Part shown: positions 1 to 5,044 of the stretch, piece by piece
How the letters are laid out: every line of letters starts with the position of its first letter
How positions within the stretch are numbered: position 1 is the first letter of the stretch
Assembly (NCBI GenBank): GCA_030665925.1
Contig: DAOUYX010000085.1
Span: forward strand, 1-6,809
Source of the DNA: Methanosarcinales archaeon
GTDB lineage: Archaea > Halobacteriota > Syntropharchaeia > Alkanophagales > Methanospirareceae
DNA length: 6,809 nucleotides
Direction: 5' to 3'
Notes under the pieces: model-generated
Databases searched by the model: none
Seen by the model: the letters and a program-made list of their open reading frames with translations, nothing else
What the model was told of the DNA's origin: nothing
Position numbers and translations under genes: made by a program

Positions 1-269
1 ATCCTCGTTGTATCAGTAGTATAGTCGTAGCCGGGCTTGTTCCAGTAGGTTTCCCATTCGGAAGTTAAATTTCCACTATCGTTGTATATCCCACCATCCT
101 CTACCAGTATCATGCTCGTCCGGTATGCAACAGGCTGTATATCCGTGGAAACGGTTTGAAGAGGTGCGAATAGCATGGGCACCTGTGAGATGAGAAGCAC
201 GAGTCCAAAAGCGAAGATAGTAATCGCCATGAGAAAGTCCATGCTCACCTGCCCATCGTCCACGTCCAT
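1..269 (-). CDS. Class III signal peptide (pilin-like) protein, 5' part only
   Basis: The gene runs off the left edge: 89 codons are present, with no stop. The N-terminus has a short acidic leader (MDVDD) followed by GQVSMDF and a hydrophobic segment of about 20 residues (roughly residues 12-34, ending near QVPMLFAP). This G-Q-x-S-x-[DE]-F pattern before a transmembrane helix is typical of archaeal class III signal peptides (type IV pilin-like proteins processed by EppA/FlaK-type peptidases), with cleavage expected around G6/Q7. The first ATG is preferred over the internal ATG at codon 10 because only it keeps the pre-cleavage leader. A TATA element lies about 25 bases upstream. The visible ectodomain (residues 35-89) is polar and rich in T, S, Y and D, as expected outside the membrane. 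The leader resembles haloarchaeal DUF7287-type proteins from memory. The exact family and the C-terminus are unknown. Confidence 0.8.
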   Translation of the reverse strand, partial: MDVDDGQVSMDFLMAITIFAFGLVLLISQVPMLFAPLQTVSTDIQPVAYRTSMILVEDGGIYNDSGNLTSEWETYWNKPGYDYTTDTTR

Positions 270-292
270 GATAAATAACAATTATATGATCT

Positions 293-305
293 CAATATAA
301 AAAAG
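293..305 (-). promoter_or_regulatory. TATA box for the pilin-like gene
   Basis: On the minus strand this reads CTTTTTTATATTG. Its centre is about 28 bases upstream of the ATG at 269, the spacing expected for an archaeal promoter giving a leaderless or nearly leaderless mRNA. No clear Shine-Dalgarno sequence precedes the ATG, which fits. Confidence 0.55.
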
Positions 306-349
306 TTTGGGCTCACTTAAAATCTTGTATTTGTATAGTTGAAGTAAAA

Positions 350-446
350 AACCACGAGATTAACACAAGAAGATGGTGCCGGATACAGGATACAGATTTG
401 ACTTGCATCTTCACATTTCTGTAAAAATCTGTGTAATCTTGTGGTT
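350..446. repeat. Long imperfect inverted repeat (hairpin element)
   Basis: The outer left arm (350-370, AACCACGAGATTAACACAAG...) matches the reverse complement of the right arm (426-446, ending AATCTTGTGGTT) with a few mismatches and one indel. A nested perfect 7-bp pair lies inside it: GAAGATG at 369-375 with CATCTTC at 406-412. The loop side contains a tandem 7-mer, GGATACA twice at 381-394. It sits downstream of the roadblock operon and upstream of the pilin-like promoter. It could be a dispersed intergenic repeat (MITE or REP-like), an RNA hairpin or a transcription end. Similar 'CTGTGTAATCTTGTGGTT' strings are common intergenic repeats from memory. Confidence 0.55.
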
Positions 447-455
447 AGCTAACCA
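442..455. repeat. 14-bp perfect palindrome
   Basis: TGGTTAGCTAACCA is a perfect palindrome without spacer. It partly overlaps the right arm of the larger inverted repeat and begins about 20 bases beyond the stop codon of the roadblock gene that ends at 476. It could be a protein-binding site or a short hairpin at the operon's end. No T-run follows it on the minus strand, so it is not a clear archaeal terminator. Confidence 0.5.
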
Positions 456-475
456 GATACAAAGTCTTTACCAAC

Positions 476-841
476 TCATCTCGACCTCTTAAGCATGTCC
501 TCGATTTTTTTCGTTGCTCTTCGCATTTCCAACCTTATCAATCCCAGATTGGCCTTTCTTTGAGCAAAGAGAATGAGAACAAGTTCATTCTTGATCTTCT
601 TTATAAACACCTTTTCAGAATCCGACTCCACGAGTATGTTCTCCAGCGACCCCTCTCCCACTTGCCTTAGCATCTCCTCAATAGCACCGAGAGCTGCCAC
701 ACTCGCCGCAGATATTAAAGAGACGTCGCTTGAATTCTCCCACAGGACGGGAAGGCCATCTAAACCCGTAATTACCGAATTGTTAACGCCATAGACTCCG
801 TTCAATTCACTCAATATCTTACTCAGTTCCTCTTCTTTCAT
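476..841 (-). CDS. Roadblock/LC7 domain protein (third gene of GTPase operon)
   Basis: This 121-residue protein is a single roadblock/LC7 domain, the fold used by dynein light chain 7, MglB and CvnB. An N-terminal helix (residues 1-15) is followed by the beta-strand/turn segment GVNNSVITGLDGLPV, a central helix rich in small residues (about 43-62), two strands ending in ELVLILFAQ, and a C-terminal helix with K-A-N-L-G-L then MRRA, shared with the roadblock protein at 2438-2806. Such domains dimerise and typically bind small GTPases. It is the last gene of a three-gene operon. Its start overlaps the end of the GTPase gene by 23 bases, implying translational coupling. A GGAG at 849-852 lies 7 bases before the ATG. 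It differs more from the other two roadblock proteins here than they do from each other, so two subunits may pair as a heterodimer (inference). Confidence 0.88.
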   Translation of the reverse strand: MKEEELSKILSELNGVYGVNNSVITGLDGLPVLWENSSDVSLISAASVAALGAIEEMLRQVGEGSLENILVESDSEKVFIKKIKNELVLILFAQRKANLGLIRLEMRRATKKIEDMLKRSR

Positions 842-1316
842 TTTTCAACTCCATTAACCTGTGAAGGACTTCATCCACGCCATTCCCACAGATTGCCGAG
901 GTGGGAATCACCGGCACTTTTGCGGATATGCCCAGCCCTTCTCTTACCATGTCCAGAGATAAGTTTGCCAAATCACTCTTGTTCACCGCTACGACATAAG
1001 GCACACCCTTACTTTCAATCAAACCACCTATCTCCCGGTCCACTTCCGTTATCCCAACGGTAGAGTCTATAAGCAAAATAGCCCCCCGCATCCCATTTGC
1101 AAGCACTTCCCACATGAAATCAAATCTTCTATGCCCCGGAGTAGTGAATAAGTATACCGTCTCGCCATTATAGTCCAACCGTGTAAAATCAAGACTCGTC
1201 GTCATACCTTCATAGCTCCCCTTCACGCTCAACTTCTTTTTACTCGCCCTCTCTAAAAAAGTAGTCTTCCCAGCGTTCAAAGCTCCGAAGACCACTATTT
1301 TCATTAAATTCTCCAT
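819..1316 (-). CDS. Small Ras-like GTPase (CvnD/MglA-like, COG2229 type)
   Basis: This 165-residue protein is one G domain, likely the switch of the operon, cycling between GTP and GDP forms. Visible motifs: G1 P-loop GALNAGKT (11-18); a switch I region GMTTSLDF (37-44); G3 region FTTPGH (57-62); G4 NKSD (112-115); G5 TSA (139-141). The segment RRFDFMWEVLANG after G3 resembles bacterial conservon GTPases (CvnD), which are encoded beside roadblock proteins. The usual G3 aspartate is replaced by threonine (T58) and the usual catalytic glutamine by histidine (H62), so intrinsic hydrolysis may be low and partner-dependent (inference). No lipid-attachment or membrane segment is seen. An alternative start at M5 (ATG at 1304-1302) has a better Shine-Dalgarno sequence (GGAG at 1310-1313) and gives the family-like N-terminus MKIVVFG. 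The upstream ATG has only GGGTG. It lies between two roadblock genes. Confidence 0.9.
   Translation of the reverse strand: MENLMKIVVFGALNAGKTTFLERASKKKLSVKGSYEGMTTSLDFTRLDYNGETVYLFTTPGHRRFDFMWEVLANGMRGAILLIDSTVGITEVDREIGGLIESKGVPYVVAVNKSDLANLSLDMVREGLGISAKVPVIPTSAICGNGVDEVLHRLMELKNERRGTE
1310..1313 (-). promoter_or_regulatory. Shine-Dalgarno favouring the internal GTPase start
   Basis: The minus strand reads ATGGAGAATTTAATG. The GGAG inside the first few codons is positioned for initiation at the second ATG (1304-1302), which would shorten the GTPase by four residues. The first ATG has only a weak GGGTG upstream. Confidence 0.45.
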
Positions 1317-1330
1317 TTTCGCACCCTTAA

Positions 1331-1717
1331 TTAATATTTCGCCATAACCTTCTTAACCTCTGTAGAAGCTCTCTTCATTTCGGAAAGAGCTGATTTAACG
1401 TTCGCATCCTTCGATGCCAGCACGGCGAGCAGCGCCTTTTCCCCCGCACTCATCAAAATCGCTTTCATTTTACTGCCATCAATAATCGCTTGAACCATGT
1501 TGCCGGCGCCCAACTCATCGCAGACCCTATTCGCAGTCCCAAGCACTACCAATGCCATAGCCGCAAATCTCTTCTCGCCTATTTCTCTCGGCAATGCCGA
1601 AGCCATCACCGTCCCATCTGGTCTCACCACCGCCACACCAAGTATGTCCCCCCACGTCTTCTCTTTCAAATTCCTCAGAAGTTCTTCTATATCCTCTTTC
1701 AATCCCTGCCTTCTCAC
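1331..1717 (-). CDS. Roadblock/LC7 domain protein (first gene of GTPase operon)
   Basis: This 128-residue protein is a single roadblock/LC7 domain. It has a basic/acidic N-terminal helix (about 5-20), strand GVAVVRPDGTVMASALP (27-43), a central helix (about 48-68, AAMALVVLGTANRV), a two-strand segment around IIDGSKMKAILMSAGEKALLAVLA, and a C-terminal helix with MKRASTEVKKVM. The strand 'DGTVMASALP' closely parallels 'EGFIMASALP' in the roadblock protein at 2438. It is the promoter-proximal gene of the operon, ending 14 bases before the GTPase start. By analogy with MglB and CvnB it probably binds the GTPase and may act as its GAP or co-regulator (inference). The start is GTG at 1717: no Shine-Dalgarno lies upstream, but a TATA box about 28 bases away suggests a leaderless mRNA. 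A TTG at codon 6 is an alternative. Confidence 0.88.
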   Translation of the reverse strand: MRRQGLKEDIEELLRNLKEKTWGDILGVAVVRPDGTVMASALPREIGEKRFAAMALVVLGTANRVCDELGAGNMVQAIIDGSKMKAILMSAGEKALLAVLASKDANVKSALSEMKRASTEVKKVMAKY

Positions 1718-1740
1718 CTTATCAGTTATTTATAAAATGA

Positions 1741-1750
1741 ATATAAATCT
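1741..1750 (-). promoter_or_regulatory. TATA box for the roadblock-GTPase-roadblock operon
   Basis: The minus strand reads GATTTATAT, centred about 28 bases upstream of the GTG start at 1717. The predicted transcription start falls almost on the GTG, supporting a leaderless transcript and the choice of this non-ATG start. Confidence 0.55.
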
Positions 1751-1814
1751 CTATATGAAATAGTCCCTATTTAAAGTTATGCATGAGCGCCCTTCGAAGA
1801 AGAACCTACCATCC

Positions 1815-1841
1815 GAAAAAGAAAAATCTTGATTCTTTTTC
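1815..1841. repeat. Perfect 9-bp inverted repeat in a divergent promoter region
   Basis: GAAAAAGAA (1815-1823) and TTCTTTTTC (1833-1841) form a perfect inverted repeat with a 9-base spacer. It ends one base before the TATA-like element of the gene at 1880 and lies about 65 bases upstream of the minus-strand operon's TATA box. The position suits a regulator site. The low-complexity A/G-rich composition makes chance plausible. Confidence 0.35.
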
Positions 1842-1842
1842 T

Positions 1843-1854
1843 GATATATAAAAC
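1843..1854 (+). promoter_or_regulatory. TATA-like element for the cysteine-motif gene
   Basis: GATATATAAAAC lies 26-37 bases before the ATG at 1880. A GAGG at 1868-1871 sits 8 bases before that ATG and would serve as Shine-Dalgarno if transcription starts upstream of it. A start 26 bases from the TATA centre would fall slightly after the GAGG, so either the element or its exact use is uncertain. Confidence 0.4.
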
Positions 1855-1879
1855 GAAAGTATAAAATGAGGATAAGAAA

Positions 1880-2374
1880 ATGAGTTTCAAAGAAAAGATA
1901 GCGGAGAGGGAACTTAATCCCGGGCACGTTTTTATAGCTTCTCTCCTCGCCGGTTTTAATGAGTTGGGAATGTTGAATCAGGGAGTAGTGAATCTCGCGT
2001 CGAAGCGTGTGGGGAAATACCTGGCGATGCTTGCAGAAGTGAAAAATCCCCCTCGAATTGAGAAAAATGAAGATTCGGAACTGCAACACAGAAAAATAAT
2101 AGAATCTCTTAATTCTGCATCGCCCATCTCCAGTGCTGTGAAGTTGGAGAAAGTAGGTGATAATTTCGTGGTAAGGATAAAAAACAGCAAGTGCAAGTTC
2201 TGCCCCAAAGGTGTGGGAGAAGCGGAATTGGGGGGAACAATATGCCCTTTCCCCGAGATCATAGAGGAATTTGCCAACTACTTCTGCGAAAAGAAAGTGA
2301 GATTATTACGAGAAGAAAATAAAGCGTTAAAAAAAGAGAATGACTGGTGTGTTATAAAATACAAAGAGATTTGA
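1880..2374 (+). CDS. Cysteine-motif protein of unknown function (possible V4R/MetOD1-like)
   Basis: I do not recognise this 164-residue protein with certainty. Residues 14-50 are helical with small residues and glycines (NPGHVFIASLLAGFNELG, then VNLASKRVGKYLAML). Residues 84-101 look like two beta strands. A cysteine cluster follows: C105-x2-C108-x13-C122-x13-C136, with proline after C108 and C122, as in CKFCPKG and ICPFPE. The tail (137-164) is a charged helix with heptad-like L, A and K spacing and one more cysteine (C157). The paired C-P motifs around a G-rich turn recall small-ligand or metal-binding sensor domains (V4R, or the methanogen output domain MetOD1) from memory. Neither is proven. 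The cysteines could bind Zn or an Fe-S cluster, or be redox-active. It is transcribed divergently from the GTPase operon and precedes the roadblock gene at 2438, so a sensor role in the same pathway is possible (inference). ATG is supported by GAGG 8 bases upstream. Confidence 0.75.
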   Translation: MSFKEKIAERELNPGHVFIASLLAGFNELGMLNQGVVNLASKRVGKYLAMLAEVKNPPRIEKNEDSELQHRKIIESLNSASPISSAVKLEKVGDNFVVRIKNSKCKFCPKGVGEAELGGTICPFPEIIEEFANYFCEKKVRLLREENKALKKENDWCVIKYKEI

Positions 2375-2403
2375 TTTTGCATAAAAGAATTAGAGAATGG
2401 AAA

Positions 2404-2414
2404 GTTTTATATAC
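2404..2414 (+). promoter_or_regulatory. TATA box for the roadblock/scaffold operon
   Basis: GTTTTATATAC is centred about 28 bases before the ATG at 2438, and no Shine-Dalgarno lies between. This is the expected layout for an archaeal leaderless transcript. It implies the two genes at 2438-4802 have their own promoter rather than depending on the gene at 1880. Confidence 0.6.
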
Positions 2415-2437
2415 TCATGTACACATAAGAGTTTGTT

Positions 2438-2806
2438 ATGGCAGCGAGAGTAGACCTGTTAAATAAGAAACTAAAGGAGTTGGAGGCGACTTCACCGGAT
2501 ATCGAAGGTGCGGCAGTTGCGAGTTCAGAAGGATTTATAATGGCTTCTGCGCTCCCATCGGGTACTGATGAGGAGCTTGTTGCTGCAATGTCCGCACTGA
2601 TGGTCTCTACGGGTGAGAGGAATACGAAGGAGCTTGATAGGGGCGAATTGAACGAGGTTTATGTGAGGGGTAGCGATGGATACCTCCTCATGAGGGGCGT
2701 TGGTGAGAACGCTGTCCTCGTCACACTCGCGAGGAAGGATGCAAAGCTCGGACTGGTATTCCTTGATATGCGTAGGGCTGCTGATGAGATAAAAGACTTG
2801 GTATGA
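2438..2806 (+). CDS. Roadblock/LC7 domain protein paired with the large scaffold gene
   Basis: This 122-residue protein is a single roadblock/LC7 domain and the clearest of the three in this window. It has an N-terminal helix (LLNKKLKELEAT), strand pair GAAVASSEGFIMASALP (24-40), a central helix (about 44-60, EELVAAMSALMVSTGER), strands NEVYVRG and GYLLMRGVGENAVLVTLA, and a C-terminal helix beginning KDAKLGLVFLDMRRAADEIK. It has the same 'xxGxxMASALP' turn and C-terminal MRRA-type helix as the roadblock proteins of the minus-strand operon, so it could exchange partners with them or share the GTPase. It is first in a two-gene operon; the 662-residue protein starts 7 bases after its stop, implying coupled translation and a physical complex (inference). 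The ATG is leaderless relative to the TATA box at 2404. Confidence 0.92.
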   Translation: MAARVDLLNKKLKELEATSPDIEGAAVASSEGFIMASALPSGTDEELVAAMSALMVSTGERNTKELDRGELNEVYVRGSDGYLLMRGVGENAVLVTLARKDAKLGLVFLDMRRAADEIKDLV

Positions 2807-2813
2807 TCATGGC

Positions 2814-4802
2814 ATGGAGCTAACACCGGGACGCCCTTTGAAGAAGGACATACGACTCGAAAACGTCCACTTAGATGTAGAGCTGGTGGAAATACGGGGA
2901 GATAATTTAAATGGTTACGTGCGTATTTTTAGGGCTTTAGCAGATGGCTATTCCGAGCTGATAATTCTATTTGGAGAGGGTAAAGTCGTAGGTTGTGAAG
3001 AATCATACCAGGGGATAAAAAGGTATGGCCGGGAGGCACTTGCGGGGATATTTTTGGAAAGCGGGGGCTACCTGGATATCGTTGGACTGACGGAAGAAGA
3101 GCTGAACGCAATAAAGAGGAGGAATCCCGAGGCAAATCTAAAAAACCCGCTCGATATCGCTGAATTGTTTGTTCCCGGAGTTTCTCTTGAGACGAACAGC
3201 GATGAGTATGTCGCAGGAGAGGAGGTTATTGCAACTTTTAAGGTTGACGTACCGATTTTTAAAAATGCAGATGTAAAATTCTCAATTTCTTCTTCAGCAG
3301 ATGAGAAATGCCTTTTCGAAGAGGAAGGAGTTCTGGCAAGTGGCGAGCAGGAAAAAGAATACAGGGCTATACTTAAGGACTGCGGAGTTGCGAGGGCGGT
3401 TGCACAAATAGCGGTTGGAGAATTTGGGAGAGTGGTGGAGAAGGAGATAGAAATTCTCCCTTTTGACTTCCAGTTGTTGGCTGAACTCAATAGAGATTCC
3501 TTCACGGAGGGAAGGGATGAGGAGCTGAAGTGCATTACGAGAGTAACCGCACCGGAATATATTATAGGAAAGAATCTCCGCGTGCTATTCCAGCTATTTG
3601 CGGATGGGGAACTCGTGGAGAAGAAAGAGAAGGAAGTGACCCTTCAAGAAGAAACAGGTTTAGAGGAGATTTTCGAACTCAAAGGCGATTTAGCGGGACC
3701 TTCGAGGTTGGTTGTTACCGCCGTTGGAGATGCGGGTGTGGAGAAGTCGGTTGAACTCCCCTTTGAAATTTTCGGTTTAAAAGGGTCTCTTGAGATTGAA
3801 AAGAAGGTGTACGATGTTGGTGACGATTTCCTCGCTATCTTGAACATTTCAGTGCCTTCGAGGCGGAGGGAGGAAGTGGCTGTTTTGTTCTCACTCACAA
3901 TTGATGATGACGAAGTATTCTCAGAAGCTGGTACTATCACTGTTGAGGGGGAAACGAGGCGAGATTTCAGGACGGTCATCGAGAAGGCGGGGAAGGCAAA
4001 AGCGGTTGCAAAGCTGAGATGCGGCGAACTTGAAAGCTTGGTAGAGAGTAGTTTTGACGTTCTTCCGTTTGATTTCAAACTCTCCGCCGAACTGGATAAG
4101 GAGGTGTACGCAGTTGGTGAGGAGTTGAGATGTGTTGCAAAATTCATATTCCCAGAACGTCTTACAGAGGAGAGGTGGGAGCAGGTTAAAAAGGAGATGC
4201 CAGCAGAACGGGCTTTCAAAACCATCGAACATTTAATAGAGAAGAGAATGAATGTTGCATTCCAGTTGTTCTCGGAGAACGGACTTCTTATAGAAAACCA
4301 GGAGAGGGATGTGCTATTTTCAGGAAGTGAGCACAGTGAAGAGTTTAGAATAGTACTTAACGCTCCGGATTCAGCACTCGCCCTCATATCTGCACAGGAG
4401 CACATGGTCAAACTGCCTTTTAAGATGAAAGTGCCTTTTGAGATGGAGATGAAAGATACAATCCCCGCTGTCGATGAGTTGTCAGTGGGAATAAAGAGTA
4501 GATTGAAAGCGGAGGGTCTCGGGCATCTCATAATCGGGGAGGAAGAAGAAGTGGAAGAGAGGGCAGTAAAGGAAATTGTGGATGAAGTGATAAAAAAAAT
4601 GGCGAAGAAGTATCGAATGGATATTAGGAGTTATGTCCTCAACATCGAAGAGAGAACTGTAAATCTCTCCTTCGAGTTCAAACCACGAATGCTCTCTCCC
4701 GTTAAGTTAGAAAGTATTGCGAGACTGCTCGTAAAGGAAGAATTGGATAATGTTCTTGAAAACTCCGGTTTCCTTACGGAGGTTCAGGCGAATATGGTAT
4801 AG
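2814..4802 (+). CDS. Large scaffold: DUF2226-like domain, four beta-sandwich repeats, helical C-terminal domain
   Basis: This is a 662-residue cytoplasmic protein with no signal peptide or membrane helix. Residues 1-120 resemble archaeal DUF2226 (and bacterial DUF4388/PATAN-like) modules: MELTPGRPLKK, a GYVRI strand, ELIILFGEGKVVGCEES, GREALAGIF, and a DIVGLTEEELNAIKR tail. Four repeats follow, about 124-217, 218-317, 318-419 and 420-536. Each opens with a strand of type L-x-x-E-x-x-x-x-x-Y/F-x-x-G-x-[DE], has a mid-repeat V-x-F-x-[LI] strand, and ends in LPF. They look like Ig-like or other beta sandwiches (inference). Repeat 4 carries a helical insert of about 25 residues (450-477). The C-terminal domain (542-662) has an acidic EEEEVEERAVKEIVDE helix and a two-strand region ending in KPR, and is duplicated as a separate gene at 5044. 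The gene follows a roadblock gene by 7 bases, so it is probably its partner. No enzymatic motif is visible. Confidence 0.85.
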   Translation: MELTPGRPLKKDIRLENVHLDVELVEIRGDNLNGYVRIFRALADGYSELIILFGEGKVVGCEESYQGIKRYGREALAGIFLESGGYLDIVGLTEEELNAIKRRNPEANLKNPLDIAELFVPGVSLETNSDEYVAGEEVIATFKVDVPIFKNADVKFSISSSADEKCLFEEEGVLASGEQEKEYRAILKDCGVARAVAQIAVGEFGRVVEKEIEILPFDFQLLAELNRDSFTEGRDEELKCITRVTAPEYIIGKNLRVLFQLFADGELVEKKEKEVTLQEETGLEEIFELKGDLAGPSRLVVTAVGDAGVEKSVELPFEIFGLKGSLEIEKKVYDVGDDFLAILNISVPSRRREEVAVLFSLTIDDDEVFSEAGTITVEGETRRDFRTVIEKAGKAKAVAKLRCGELESLVESSFDVLPFDFKLSAELDKEVYAVGEELRCVAKFIFPERLTEERWEQVKKEMPAERAFKTIEHLIEKRMNVAFQLFSENGLLIENQERDVLFSGSEHSEEFRIVLNAPDSALALISAQEHMVKLPFKMKVPFEMEMKDTIPAVDELSVGIKSRLKAEGLGHLIIGEEEEVEERAVKEIVDEVIKKMAKKYRMDIRSYVLNIEERTVNLSFEFKPRMLSPVKLESIARLLVKEELDNVLENSGFLTEVQANMV

Positions 4803-4838
4803 CGTAAAATGCAGAATGCAAATTAACTCCCTAAAAAG
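4436..4838 (+). repeat. Direct repeat, copy 1 (3' end of the scaffold gene)
   Basis: This stretch is repeated at 5055-5463. The coding part aligns without gaps at a fixed offset of 619 bases. From 4436 to 4486 the match to copy 2 is only about two thirds. From 4487 to the stop codon at 4802 it is about 98% (I count 7 mismatches in 316 bases). After the stop, a related but indel-bearing segment continues (GCGTAAA...ATGCAAATT...ACTCC). The abrupt change of identity at 4487 is the notable feature. Confidence 0.9.
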
Positions 4839-4891
4839 CAGAAGGTGAACGTGTAGCGGTAACCAGCTATTGCCCATATTAAGCAATATTG

Positions 4892-4906
4892 TTTTCCATT
4901 GGAAAA
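4892..4906. promoter_or_regulatory. Palindrome just upstream of a TATA box (possible operator)
   Basis: TTTTCCA-T-TGGAAAA is a perfect 7-bp inverted repeat around one central base, ending 11 bases before the TATA box at 4918. The flanks (CAAT and ATTG) extend the symmetry imperfectly. Its place at a promoter suggests a dimeric regulator site for the stand-alone C-terminal-domain gene. There is no direct evidence of binding. Confidence 0.4.
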
Positions 4907-4916
4907 ATTGCCAAAA

Positions 4917-4927
4917 GCTTTATATAC
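4917..4927 (+). promoter_or_regulatory. TATA box upstream of the duplicated-domain gene
   Basis: GCTTTATATAC is a good archaeal TATA element. Transcription would start near 4948-4952. That gives either a leader of about 95 bases before the ATG at 5044, or a leaderless 31-codon ORF beginning with TTG at 4949. It shows that the downstream gene has its own promoter. Confidence 0.55.
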
Positions 4928-4948
4928 CCATAGTTCATATATACAAAA

Positions 4949-5044
4949 TTGTCTGACCGCTCTCAGAAGTACGTGGATACGTACGAGATCCCGATAAAGC
5001 GTTGCGGCACCAAAATAAAAAAAATCGGAGGTATGAAGAGGTAA
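4949..5044 (+). CDS. Possible 31-residue leader ORF coupled to the next gene
   Basis: The reading frame begins with TTG about 27 bases after the TATA centre and ends with TAA at 5042-5044. The last A of this stop is the first base of the next gene's ATG (TAATG), a typical translational-coupling overlap. The predicted peptide is basic (SDRSQKYVDTYEIPIKRC, then GTKIKKIGGMKR). A GGAGGT at 5027-5032 inside it would serve as Shine-Dalgarno for the downstream ATG. No homologue is recognised. It could be a regulatory leader peptide, a genuine small protein, the remnant of a lost gene, or a chance open frame in an untranslated leader. The TTG start and short length keep confidence low. Confidence 0.35.
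   Translation: MSDRSQKYVDTYEIPIKRCGTKIKKIGGMKR
4969..4984 (+). promoter_or_regulatory. Short perfect stem-loop in the leader
   Basis: GTACGT-GGAT-ACGTAC can form a 6-bp stem with a 4-base loop. It lies about 20-35 bases after the predicted transcription start and inside the putative leader ORF. It could be an RNA hairpin affecting expression or a DNA-binding palindrome. Confidence 0.35.

Noticed and set aside
1751..2089. 112-codon open frame on the minus strand crossing the intergenic region
   Set aside because: It overlaps the promoter region and the 5' part of the cysteine-motif gene. The composition is rich in F, I and R without a domain, and there is no promoter for it.
3644..4531. 295-codon open frame on the minus strand
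   Set aside because: It lies fully antisense to the well-supported 662-residue gene. It is serine-rich in the way expected when the complement of Glu/Lys-rich codons is read, and has no recognisable domain.
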